From NCBI RefSeq assembly GCF_907164915.1, contig NC_061863.1:36987382-37051381 (forward strand): a stretch of 64,000 bases of DNA, given 5' to 3'. Within the stretch, counting starts at the first letter, position 1; the number at the start of each line of letters is the position of its first letter. Source of the DNA: Impatiens glandulifera (Eukaryota; Streptophyta; Magnoliopsida; Ericales; Balsaminaceae). The notes under the pieces were generated by a model. That model was not told the origin of the DNA. It made no database searches and was given only the letters and a program-made list of their open reading frames with translations. A program made the translations under genes and the position numbers. Below, piece by piece: positions 34,132 through 45,670 of the stretch.

Positions 34132-34799
34132 CTTTTTTCAATATTAATTAATCCTCACGACTAGAGAGTCATCACCTATTTAAAAAATTAGGAAATTAAG
34201 GATGTGAGTTCGGCGTTTGGTTACGTGTGGGAAAGGGTTTTTTGACGCTATGAACACAACGCTTTTAAGGTCTCTACAATATAATTTTACCATTTTTTTC
34301 AAATTTCTTATGCTATAAATTTTAGAATTTTTTCCATTTAAACATTTAGTGAGCTTAAATGCAAGATAAATGATAAAATAAAATAAAATGAAATGAATAA
34401 AAAAAGACACAAGAAAACCTAAGAAAATATTCCACACATAAACTTATTCTAAAAAAAAAATCAAGACTTAGCAATTTATTGATCAAAATTTTAATTAATC
34501 TAAGTCTAGATTGATTTTTAAGAAATTTATTTGAAGAGAATTATATAAAGGATCTAACTTTTTTTGTTTAGTTTTATAAAAATTTGTAGTTCAAAAGAAC
34601 TCATTAAAGAAAAATAATCTTAAGTCTAAGTTAGGGCTAAGTTTACTTTTAGTTAAAAATTTAATTTTAAAATATCATTCTAACCTAGGATCAAACAAGC
34701 CACAAACTTTAACTAAAAAAAAGTAAAAAAAAAAAACATAAATCTAAATTGCAGAAAAAAAAACTATAAAATAATATTAAAAAAAAAGATGAGTAATGC

Positions 34800-34990
34800 A
34801 GAGAGCGTCGCCTGCGAAGCGTCAGTATCCTGGGTCAACAGCGGCTGCAACAAAGAAAGCATCGCCTGCGAAGCGTCAATAGATTGGTTCAGCAGTAGTC
34901 GCAGTAGAGGGAGCGTCGTCTAGAAAGTGTCGGTATCCTGGTTCAGCAGCAATTGCGGAAGAACAAGCGTCGTCTGGAAAGCACCGGGTT
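34800..34990. repeat. ~54-bp minisatellite in G 3' LTR
   Basis: Four units around GAGCGTCGCCTGCGAAGCGT, CAGTATCCTGGTTCAGCAG, and CAGCTGCAGCA. They stand out as GC-rich within an AT-rich LTR. The same array is at 57440-57640 in the other LTR. Confidence 0.75.
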
Positions 34991-35347
34991 TTCACCTAAT
35001 CCTAGCTAACAAACTATTTCATGATCCAAATTGATCCCAAATTGCATAAAAATTTTCATAAAGTCTTACATCCTAATTCTAATATCATGCAAATGATGAA
35101 TTAAACCAAAACAATTTTTTTTATATCTTCTTTTTTCCTCTCTTTTATACCTAATTAGATTATTAATCATATACAAGTAATCCTAGATCTAATTTTATAC
35201 AAAAAAAATAAATCCAAACAATTTTTTTTTTAGTTTTTGAGTCTTTTAAATGGCCAATTTAAAGGCCGATTTATATATATATTTTTTTAAAAATTTTGAG
35301 TCAATGACTTTTTACTTACAAGAAATTTTCTTTTTTTAGTTATGTGT

Positions 35348-35408
<61 letters not shown>
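35348..35408. repeat. (TA)n microsatellite
   Basis: About 30 uninterrupted TA units in the 3' LTR of G. The matching site in the 5' LTR (about 57990-58004) has only six or seven, so it expanded after insertion. Confidence 0.9.
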
Positions 35409-35409
<1 letters not shown>

Positions 35410-36624
35410 TTTTTGTTTATTTATCTAGGTTACATATATACAAAAATAAGAAATTCCTACACATATATAATAATAGTAAACTTAAAAGAGGAAAATCATG
35501 CATGGGACGGTATACAAAGATGAAAATAAGATTATAATTTTAAAAAAAAAAATATGCAAAGGGTTTACAATGGGTTTGCTCATTTTCTTTTAGATTCAAA
35601 ATCGAAATTTTTCAAGCAAAACTTGTGACACAACCCAAAAATGGTTGGTGTTTGCTTAAGGAGCCTAGGGGCACAAGAATGTGAAAAAGATAGAGAAGGT
35701 AGAAGAAGGTAGAAGAAGGTGAAGGTGAATGTCATTTTTATAGGGTGTTAAGAGGGGTATTTATAGGGAATTTACAAGGGAAATCCTAGGGCCCAATGGC
35801 CTACTTAACATCCTTAAAGTTAGAAAGATTTCTTCATTTTAAAATATGTCAAAATATTTTAAATGGAGCAATCTCCACTTAACATGTCACTAAATGTCAA
35901 GTGATAATCAATAGGATTTAAGCTTTAATAAATAAATGATGTAATACTTGGTCATTTTAATTTTTAATTAAAAAATGACCAAGCCTTAATGCTCACGGTT
36001 GAATTCTTCTTTCTTTGTAACTTGTTTCTTTTTTTCTTGGCAACTTCTTCCTTCATCTTTTTTTTTCTCCTTTGACCTAGGTTTCTTCTCACGATTGTCT
36101 AGACACCGTTATCTTTTTATTTTTACACCGTTATCCTCTTTACACACCCTTCATCCTACAAAAAATATTTTGTTAAAAAAACAAATAAGTAATTTTATTT
36201 TTAATTATTCCTATTTTTAAGGAACAATTCTAATTTATAAATAAAATTCTAACTAACTTATTAATAAATGAAATCGCAAAACTAATCTACAAACTAATCT
36301 AACTAAAAGAAAACAAAATATACCTAACGAAATTTTTTATAAAAATAATTTTTTTTATAAATACCCAAGGTAATTAATTAAATAAAACTTTGAATATTCT
36401 AAGTATAATAACTTCCCTAAGTGTTGTAACATAGACAAATTACTACTTTAACTTTATTAAGAATCCGAAATCAATTATTTAAAAAAATTCAATTGTTCTA
36501 AAAATAATAGTATTTAAAACAAATGGTGCAATGAGCCCGTGAATGAATTCGAGAAATTTCTATTGGCTCGTATTTATGAAAAGCATAGACTATAAAATTG
36601 GGGAATGAAAAATGAGTGTCTACA

Positions 36625-36642
36625 GAATGCCCCTCTTGGATA
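36625..36642 (-). other. Element G polypurine tract
   Basis: Minus-sense ATCCAAGAGGGGCATTC directly precedes the LTR start TGTAGACACTC, the expected place for the plus-strand primer. Confidence 0.6.
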
Positions 36643-36989
36643 AAATTTGTAGAAAACACTCGGTTTAGAAAAATACATGTCCAAGCATGAAAATAGGCAA
36701 TGCGTTTTGAAAACACCCAATTTATAGTTTATTTTAGTTTCCTTGAATGAAAAGAGAACAAACCTGACACGTCTATCGGGAGACCCGTGTAATTTACTAT
36801 TCATTCTTCAAAAGTCGGTTTATTATCCACTCGTTGACGATTCACCTCTATTTATAATATGTATCGCTCCTGGTTTATCGATCGTGTAGATCGAGCCTAG
36901 TGGTTTCGACCATATTTCTACACACCTCACCTAGTCTTTAGATTGTACAGCAGTACACATCTTGACTCAGTTTGTTGATTGTGTTTTTT

Positions 36990-37995
36990 TATTACTGTTT
37001 TCATTGAGAATTATAATAATCATTTTAATCACAACTCTATTTAGTGATTATGTTTGTCTCTCTTTTAACATGGAGTGAAAAAAATCTTAATGATTATTCT
37101 AACCACAACTTTACTTAGTGATTATTATATATTTTAGTATCGCAGGTCAGTTTAGCGAAATACTATATAATCACAACTCTGCTTAGTGATTATTATAGAT
37201 TTAAGTATTGCTGGTTTGTTTAGCGAAATACTATATAATCACAACTCTGCTTCGTGATTATTATAGATCTAAGTATCGCTGGTCAATTTAGCGAAATACT
37301 ATATAATAACAACTCTACTTAGTGATTATTATAGATTTAAGTATCGCTGGTCAGTTTAGCGAAATATTATATAATCACAACTCTGCTTAGTGATTATTAT
37401 AGGTTTAAGTATCGCTGGTCAGTTTAGCGAAGTACTTATTTAATCACAATATACTTAGTGATTATATAGATTTAAGTGTCGTTGGTCAGTTTAGCGAAAT
37501 ACTATTTAATCACAATTCTTCTTAGTGATTATTATAGATTTAAGTATCGCTATTTAGTTTAGCGAAATACTATTTAATCACAATTCTAATTAGTTATTAT
37601 ATAGATTTAAGTATCGCTGGTCAGTTTAGCGAAATACTATTTAATCACAATTCTGTTTAGTGATTATATAAATCTAAGTATTGCTGGTTAGTTTAGCGAA
37701 ATATTATTTAATCACAATTCTTCTTAGTAATTATATAGATTTTAAGTATCGCCGGTCAGTTTAGAGAAATACTATTTAATCACAATTCTGCTTAGTGATT
37801 ATTATAAATCTAAGCATCACTGGTCAGTTTAGGGAAATACTATTTAATCACAATTCTACTTAGTGATTATATAGATTTAAGTATCGCTGGTCAGTTTAGA
37901 GAAATACTATTTAATCACAATTCTGCTTAGTGATTATTATAAATCTAAGTATCGTTGGTCAGTTTAGCGAAATACTATTTAATCACAATTTTGAT
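36990..37995. repeat. ~66-bp tandem array in the 3' untranslated region of G
   Basis: About 13 imperfect units, each with TTTAAGTATCGCTGGTCAGT, TTAGCGAAATACTAT, TTAATCACAA and CTTAGTGATTAT, spaced 63-70 bp. It lies between integrase and the 3' LTR. Satellite-like arrays in this position are established for Ogre elements of legumes; this is an independent sequence. Confidence 0.85.
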
Positions 37996-40176
37996 TAATG
38001 ATTTAAGTTTGAAGTTAGACTTCTTTAATTTTCAAGGAACTAGCGTCTTTTCAACGGTCTTGAAATACTTTCAAGAATCGGTTCCATACTTTCTTCCTTA
38101 CAGTGTATCGAGAGGAAACCACATATAACCGGTGTTCTTCGAGATTCATGTTGTCACTTTTAGGGACTTGTCTTTCTCCGAGACGTTTCGTCTTGAGTTT
38201 TTCGAGGCATTTGTTTGCTCGAATGCTTAATCTTTCAACCATGCATCATGAGGTTGAGTCTCGCTTCTCAAATTCGGAGGTCAATATGCTTAAGATTCCA
38301 AGGCCTTGTGCTCTTTTTATACTCAAGGTATAATTAATAGAATCGGTATATTCTTGTTCTTCCATTGGCAATTTAGACAAGATTCTAGATGAACAACAAA
38401 TGGTGATTTCAATATCTCAAACTCTACGAGTAATGTTCTATTTTATTTGACCTTTTTTCTTTGTGACCGGAGTGTATCTGATAGATTCAAACACTTTGTT
38501 CTTGCTTAGAAATTAGATAGAATCTAAATGAACAACAGTATTGTATTTAATATCTCAACCAACATAGTCTTTACTTGATGTCTTAGATCTTTTTCACTTG
38601 ACCTCTAATTGAGACGAGATATCGCCCCTATTGATGACATGGTTCCGAGTTTGGGCATTCATCTTTTTATGAGCTCCCTCTTAAACATCAATAGTTTAAG
38701 CTATGTCTAGGCTCGAGGTAGATCCGTTTGCGAAGCGCTTTACTCAGATCCCACTAGTTATATTATTTCGTCAAGAGACATCCATTGAGGAGAAACATAT
38801 TTTCCCGCATTCCTACTTATTTCTTACACTCGCTCATCAGTTCACTTGACACTAGAAAAATTCAGAGATCTATCTTGTTTTATCTTCCACAAATGCCCCT
38901 AGATTCGACACAAGGGGTTTGATTGTTTTGGATAGATTTGTGATCCCAATTTCTTGTTGACTTGAACTTTGTAGGGACGTATTTTTTCCTAGCTCAAGAT
39001 TTGGCTTGTTGGGGATTTGGGACCGTACTTGTGAAAAGTTACCTACGTATTCTTATAAAAGGAGAAATCAGGTCCGAACGTAGTTCTGAAATTGTATCAC
39101 GGATAGATCGTGATTCTGCATTTCGTTAAGGTTGATTTCTTAGGTTTCTGCTGGAGTTGCAATTGACTTGAGTCGTGGGGGAATTCTTTATGTTTCTGTT
39201 GGAGTTGCCATTGACTTAAGCTGGGGAGGTTGTTTAAGTATCTGCTGGAGTTGCAATTGACTTAAGATAAAAATCGTTCGAGATCCTAAGATGCTGGAGA
39301 ATAAAGTGCTTTAGCCATGTGTTAGTCGTTATATTTACTCATTTAAGCTAACTTTGTGAGGATCTTTCAATCATTTCATTTTCATAAAATGCCCCTAGTG
39401 TCGATATAGGGATTTGATTTTTAAAAATGTTTAGGACTGGGCTCATACACGCTGCCTACGTATCCCATAGCTAGGGGAATTCAGGTCTAATGTAGTTCCA
39501 TGCACATGTTTGTGAAAAGCGTTTGTGTGTGTGTGAATATTTTGAAAATCTTTTGAGATCATAAGTCGAAGAGCAAAATACTTTAGCCTTGGGCGTTATA
39601 TTTTCTCAAGTGAGACTCTGTGAGGATCTTGGACTCATTTTTATAAAAAAAATGCACCTAGTGTTGATATAGGGATTTGGTTTTTGAAAATGTTTAGGAC
39701 CGGGCTCATACAAGTTGCCTACGTATCCCATAGCTAAAGGAATTCAAGTCCAACGTAGTTCCATGCAATTATTTGTGAAAATGTTTGTTAGAATTTTTGT
39801 GAAAACGTTGAGATCCTTAGTCGAAGAGAAAAATACTTTAGCTTTGGGCGTTGTATTTTCTCAAGTGGGATTCTGTGAGGATCTTGTGGTCATATTTGTT
39901 TTAATAAAAATTCCCCTTGTGTTGACTAGGAGTTTTTAGTGTTGACTCAAAGTGTAATCAACTCCCCTTTTTATGTATATGTAATGAATGTATACGAAGT
40001 GATGTGAAATGAAATGTCTATCAACTTCTTTCGATAATCGATAGTGATGACCGCACCCTAAATGGGTTGCTTACGTACTCTCAAAAGAGATTAGGTCTAA
40101 CGTAGTTCAAAACTTGTGAGTTATGAACTTTAGTGTATGTAATGAATGCATGTAATGCGAAATTTCTATCAACTTT
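37996..40176 (-). other. Non-coding 3' region of element G with dispersed repeats
   Basis: No open frame is supported. A motif set GCTGCCTACGTATCC, GGGGAATTCAGGTC and AACGTAGTTC recurs at about 39040, 39450, 39710 and 40060, and again at 51380-51450 beyond element H. The continuation at 51355 shows that H split this region. A shorter motif (TTTCTGCTGGAGTTGCAATTGACTT) recurs three times at 39140-39260. Confidence 0.65.
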
Positions 40177-40350
40177 TGTTGGGTCAAATTATTTTGACTA
40201 AGGGTCAGAGTATTCTGACTAATGGAATTTTGATAATGAGTTGGTATAAAACTTAAACTATTTTTTTTGATGCAGGTGTATCAAAAACATGTTATATTAG
40301 ACTAAGTCTAAATGAGGTTCATTAGACTGATTGACCATTAGATGCATTGA

Positions 40351-41814
40351 GTTAGATGTGCAGTTTAACAGACGAAGTTAGATGTGCAGTCTAACAGATA
40401 CGTAGTTAGATGTGCAGTCTAACAGACGTAGTTAGATGTGCAGTCTAACGGATACATAGTTAGACGTGCAATTTAAAAGATACGTAGTTAGACGTGCAGT
40501 CTAACAGACGTAGTTAGAAGTGCAGTCTAACAGATACGTAGCTAGACGTGTAGTCTAACAAAGACGTAGTTAGACGTGTAGTCTAACAGATGTAGTTAGA
40601 CGTACAGTCTAACAGATACGTAGTTAAACGTGTAGTCTAACAGAGACGTAGTTAGACGTGCAGTCTAACAGAGACGTAGTTAGACGTGCAGTCTAACAAA
40701 CATAGTTAGACGTGTAGTCTAACGGATATGTATTTAGACGTGCAGTCTAACGGATACGTAGTTAGACGTGCAGTCTAACGGATACGTAGTTAGATGTGTA
40801 GTGTAACGGATACGTAGTTAGATGTGCAGTGTAACGGATACGTAGTTAGACATGCAGTCTAACAGAAGTAGTTAGACGTGCAGTCTAACAGATACGTAGT
40901 TAGACGTGCAGTCTAACAGATACGTAGTTAGATGTGCAGTCTAACAGATACGTAGTTAGACGTGCAGTTTAACAAAGACGTAGTTAGACGTGCAGTCTAA
41001 CGGATACGTAGTTAGAAGTATAGTCTAACAGATACGTAGTTAGACGTGTAGTCTAAAAGATACGTAGTTAGATGTGTAGTCTAACAGATACGTAGTTAGA
41101 CGTGTAGTCTAATAGACGTAGTTAGACGTGCAGTCTAACAGATACATAGTTAGACGTGCAGGTTAACAAAGACATAGTTAGACGTGCAATCGAACAGACG
41201 TAGTTAGACGTGTAGTCTAACGGATACATAGTTAGACGTGTAGTCTAACGGATATGTAGCTAGACGCAAAATCTAATGGATACGTAGTTAGACGTGTAGT
41301 CTACCGGATACGTAGTTAGACGTGTAGTCTACCGGATACGTAGTTAGACGTGTAGTCTAACAGATACGTAGTTAGACGTGCTATTTAATAGATACGTAGT
41401 TAGACGTGAAGTCTAACATATACGTAGTTAGACGTGTAGTCTAACAGATACGTAGTTAGACGTGTAGTCTAATAAACGTAGTTCGACGTGCAATCTAACA
41501 GATACGTAGTTAGACGTGCAGTCTAATAGAGACGTAGTTAGACGTGTAGTCTAATAGACGTAGTTAGACGTGCAATCTAACAGATACGTAGTTAGACGTG
41601 CAGTCTAACAGATACGTAGATAGACGTGCAGTCTCACGAATACGTAGTTAGAAGTGCAGTCTAACGGATACGTATTTAGACGTGCAGTCTAACGGATACG
41701 TAGTTAGACGTGCAGTCTCACAGATACGTAGTTAGAAGTGCAGTCTAACGGATACGTATTTAGACGTGCAGTCTAACGGTTAACAGATACGTAATTAGAC
41801 GTGCAATCTAACTC
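40351..41814. repeat. Palindromic tandem array in H 5' LTR (about 50 units)
   Basis: Units of about 27-29 bp: GATACGTAGTTAGACGTGCA followed by GTCTAACA. Each contains the palindrome TTAGAC...GTCTAA and usually a second, TACGTA. Shorter units lacking GATA (ACAGACGTAG) are interspersed. Variation is mostly C/T and G/A changes. Confidence 0.92.
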
Positions 41815-42301
41815 CTTCAGATTAGTCTGAAGAGATACGTAGTTAGACGTGTCATCTAATAGATGAGAGTTAGATGTGCAGTCTAACTCTTTCATATTAC
41901 TCTTAAGGGAACCGCAATTAGACATGTCGTCTAATCTCATTAGACCAGGTGGTCTAATGGATCCTGCTATTAGACGTGGGCATCTAACTTTATTAGACTT
42001 GTCAGTTTAAGTGAAAAACGTCTAATGCCATGCTTAAGCAATTGCTTGAAGCTAGCATCCATCTACCCACGATCAACTAGCTGTGTGCTACTCCTGCTCT
42101 ACTTTTCAGGGTAGAACAGTATGACATCCAGTTTCAACCAACTAACTAATGCCACGTAAGAAAATATTCTTCCCACTACTTGTTTCTTGTAGGACAATCC
42201 TAGAAGAATATTCGGCACACTACCAGATTGGTACGGCCACGATCATGGTGCTTAGAGTTTGTTGTACATGTGTACTATGGAGGCGTTCCAATGGAAGTTC
42301 A

Positions 42302-42369
42302 CCACGTGTCATTATAGAAGAGTCAACCGTTGGTGTCTGCTCTCTATTTAAAGATCTTCAAGGACAACG
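42302..42369 (+). promoter_or_regulatory. U3 core promoter of H 5' LTR
   Basis: CACGTGTCATT, GTCAACCGTTGG, TATTTAAA (42345-42352), then AAGGACAACG (42360-42369). The same order is seen at 50768-50836 in the 3' LTR and in LTRs C, E and A. Confidence 0.6.
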
Positions 42370-42888
42370 GAAGAACAACTAGACACAATTGCTGAACACT
42401 GAAAAATATGCATATGAGAGATTTACTGAATTTACAATCTTAAGATCTGCTTTCTTGCTTATTGTGTGTACATCAAGAGAGTTAGAATCAAAGTATTGTC
42501 TAGCTGAGTGATATTCTTCAATATATTGTAAGTTGAACAAAGTCTGTTCTGTTCAACAATGAGCTAGCCTTGCAACTGTATTTGATTATAAGAAACTTAT
42601 AGTGAATCCTTCCGGTGGTTGGAAGAAGGGGTGACGTAAGAGAGTTTGCTCCGAACATCCATAAACAAACTACTGTGTCATTTACATTCTGTCCTTCATT
42701 CTCTCGTTGGTTTTAGCTTCAACCCTGAGCAAACTTTTCCGCACTTGAATCGTTTTAAGAGTTTGCAAGGGTTTGTGAAGAATAGAAAGTGATATTAATT
42801 TTTAACAAGATTTCTATCAACTCGTTTATCCGAAGCCGTCATCAATAGTCAGACCTCCATCTCTATCGATTATGCTGATCCTATCAAT

Positions 42889-42900
42889 TGGTATCAGAGC
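42889..42900 (+). other. Element H primer-binding site
   Basis: TGGTATCAGAGC, 12 bases matching the initiator tRNA-Met 3' end, two bases after the LTR. Confidence 0.92.
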
Positions 42901-42930
42901 CCTGCTTCTATTCTCAAGCTTTCACTAAGA

Positions 42931-44760
42931 ATGTCAACCATAACCAAAGATGCTAGTGCTACCGCAATCCCCACATTCTTAAGAGAAAACTATATTGCGT
43001 AGAAGAAGAGAGTTCGTGCTCATCTCTCTTCTCTTCATGACGACATGTGGAGTGTTATCACAGATGGTCCCATCAAGATCGATAAGGAGAAATCAGAATG
43101 GACCAGTGAAGACAAGAGGAAGAACAACCTAAACAACATGGCTTTAGACATTTTGTACAGATATCTTGATGATAGTATGTTCAACTACATCATTGAGTGT
43201 GATACTGCTAAGGAGATCTGGGACAGACTCACTCAATTGTGTGAGGACAATGAGCAAACAAAGGAAAACAAGATCATGGTTGCTACTCAACAGTTCGATA
43301 GTTTCAAAATGTGTCCTAGAAAACGATGAACGAGTTCGACACAAGGTTCAGCAAAATTATTTCCATTTTATCTATTCTCGGCAAGACCTATAGCAATAGG
43401 GAGATTACTATCAAGGTCATGCGTGCTCTTCTAAGGGAATGGGACATAAAGACAATGGCCATGAGCAAATCTAAAGACCTCAACAAGATTTCGCTCTTCG
43501 ATTTTTCGCTGATCTTAAGGCCTATGAGTTCGAGTTGAACTCTAGGATTGAAGAAGATCAATCCACATTCATTATCATTACCAAAGCGTTGGTGACTGCT
43601 GAAGAGACACCAATTGCTCCTAATGTAAAGACAACGACTCAACAATTGAGCAGCGATGCTATGTCTCTCTTTGTGAAGAAGTTTGGCTACTTCATGAAGA
43701 AGAAAAACTCTAATTCAAGCTCTTCAAATTCTAATGATAATAAGAAATCCAAAGGTAATGTTAAGTGTTTTAATTGTGGCATTCTAGGTCATTATCAATC
43801 GGAATGTCGGAAACCAAAGCGTGAGAAAAAGAAGAAGGATGAAGAAAAGGAGCTGAAAGATCTTGTGGTAGGGAATGAGAAGAATAGACGAAACTATAGT
43901 GATTCTTACTTCTCATCCAGTGACAGTGATGAAGACGAGGTTGCCTGGTTCATAGCAATAGAAGAAGAAGAGAATTGGGAAACTGAGGTATTTGACTTCT
44001 CTTCTGAAAAATTTTCAAGGGAACAATTGGTAGTTGCACTACATGGCATGGTCATAGATTACAGAAAGTTAGAAGAATCCCTAAATGAAACAAATTCTTC
44101 ACCCAAAGTGTCTCAACCGGTTTTATCTCAAACTCAAGAATCAAATGTTTTTGAAAAGAAAGTAGTAGAGATCTCATCCAAAAATGAGATGCTCAACAAA
44201 CAGATCCAAACACTCTCTTCTGAAAACAAAAGATTAAACTATGTTGTTAGTGCTTGGACAAGGTCTGGAAAAGTTGTCAAATATCATATTAGTCTCTTAA
44301 AACCTGATGGATCTAGATCTTGTTTAGGATTTGATGGCAATGACCCAAACCGGTCCTGAAAAAAGTCAAACTCAGCAGCTAACAAGCTTAAGACAATAAG
44401 CTTTGTTAAAGGGAGTTTAAGTGATATTGAATCTGATCTCATTCATGAAGAGGTAACTTTGAAGAATGAAATAACTTATGTTCCGCCGATTGTCAGCTAA
44501 CTAAAAAATAAGTTAGAAGCAGCCAGCAAGTCTGAAAATCTAAAACCTGACTCAAAGTCAAGGAGTTTTAAAAGAAAATCATCATCAAAAGCTAAGGAAT
44601 CAGTGGCTAGCAGGAAGGCGTCTGCTAAGTTAAAATCATATGCATTAATCACAACACAAAATGGGAAATCCATCAGAATATCTCAAATATGGATTCTTAA
44701 GGGACTAATTGATCGAGGACCCAATTGAATGTGGGTACCAAAGTTTGTAAATATATTTCT
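42931..44760 (+). pseudogene. gag of element H
   Basis: Start at 42931 (MSTITKDASATAIPTFLREN). An early Trp codon of the NYIAWKKR type is now TAG. It is a UBN2 gag with TAKEIWDRLTQLCEDNEQTK, ENKIMVATQQFDSFKM, a frame change near 43320, VMRALLREWDIKTMAM, another near 43500, and a long open part from 43535: LFVKKFGYFMKKK, zinc knuckle CFNCGILGHYQSECRKPK with all four ligands (near 43760-43815), EVFDFSSEKFSREQLVVALH, then a coiled coil (EKKVVEISSKNEMLNKQIQT). It ends in the gag-pol border motif IWILKGLIDRGPN...WVPK. Where protease should follow there is only broken, unrecognisable sequence. Confidence 0.9.
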
Positions 44761-45339
44761 TGTGTAGGTGATACAGGAGGGCTGCATGAATGAAGCATGG
44801 AGCATACTCTTCTAAGTATATATTTTAGGAGATCAACAATGGCCTTTGCCGTTCCAGAGGACTAAGTCTTTTATGTCTTAAAAATATTTTTGGTCTTAAG
44901 GACTTCAAAACATTTGTTCATTCATTTTGTACATGCACAAAATGAAGGGGAAAATTTATCTTGGAAATAAAGATACACTCAGACAAAAGGCCTTAATCGA
45001 TCTATTGGACGAGGTCGTCTAAGAGAAAAAGCTTGCACTTAGACGTATTTTTACTCACACTCTATGCATCTAAGTCTATGTGTCTTGGTTAATAAACTGC
45101 GCGGTTAGACGTATACGTCTAATTGAAGTTAGAATTTTTTACGACAAGAGTAGTTGGATGCTCATGCCTAACAAAACACATGTCTAATACGTGATGTTCA
45201 TGCGTAATTAGACGTCAACGTCTAATAGACGTTAGAAGTTTATAAGACCTTGCTTCTAATAGAAATTTAGATCTCATAATTGTAGGAGTAAGAAAAACTT
45301 CTAACTACGTGTGTATAGACCGATCAAGGACAGCTGTCC

Positions 45340-45552
45340 CACGTGATGTGATATCTAATTTTCCCGCTCAAACAAAAACATAGTCATTTCCAAATAACAT
45401 GAAGACACATGTCTTTCAAGTTAAGAGAGAATGACTAATATACCCCAAATTAATGATGACTTTTTGGAAAGGACATCTAATATTAATTGATGGGCCATAC
45501 CCTTAGGAAATATGACATTTATCCTAGGCAACTATTAGGAGTCTATATAAGG
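45340..45552 (+). promoter_or_regulatory. Internal promoter of the H accessory gene
   Basis: G-box CACGTG at 45340-45345, then TTTTCCCGC (E2F-like) at about 45358-45366. The module AACATGAAGACACATGTCT at 45396-45418 is shared with D copy 1, and a TATA box TATATAAGG lies at 45544-45552. The accessory start codon is at 45671, about 120 bp on, after a CT-rich leader (TTTTCTCTCTCAAAATCTC). This looks like a complete plant core promoter inside a retrotransposon. Confidence 0.58.
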
Positions 45553-45670
45553 ACATTCTGCATGAGATTGAAAAATTTTCTCTCTCAAAATCTCTTAATA
45601 ACCCTAGATTTGTTCGATTTTCTCTTTAAGAAACCCTTGTTCATCTTGTGTCTGTTCGTATTCTTTCAAA

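Larger units (their letters stand above)
33661..36624 (-). repeat. Element G 3' LTR
   Basis: Aligns with 56531-59254 along its length; the inner end is GAGTGTCTACA. It is longer by the 244-bp duplication and a long (TA)n tract (35348-35408). A GC-rich block at 34800-34990 holds four imperfect ~54-bp units. Some outer TG positions are uncertain by 2 bp (TGTGATCG or TGATCG). Confidence 0.85.
40177..42886 (+). repeat. Element H 5' LTR
   Basis: 2710 bp. More than half is a palindromic array (40351-41814). Next come a U3 segment with CACGTGTCATTATAGAAGAG, a TATA-like TATTTAAA at 42345, AAGGACAACG at 42360, and the block GGGGTGACGTAAGAGAGTTT at about 42627. Confidence 0.92.

Noticed and set aside
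40351..41814. CRISPR-like look: ~28-bp palindromic repeats at regular spacing
   Set aside because: There are no unique spacers between repeats, the array lies inside an LTR and is duplicated in the partner LTR, and all surrounding features are plant nuclear.
42149..42382. 77-codon frame in the H 5' LTR
   Set aside because: It spans the U3 promoter motifs and TATA box, is not kept in the 3' LTR, and shows no domain.
42889..42900. tRNA-like matches (TGGTATCAGAGC and variants)
   Set aside because: They are primer-binding sites next to LTRs, not tRNA genes; no cloverleaf arms surround them.
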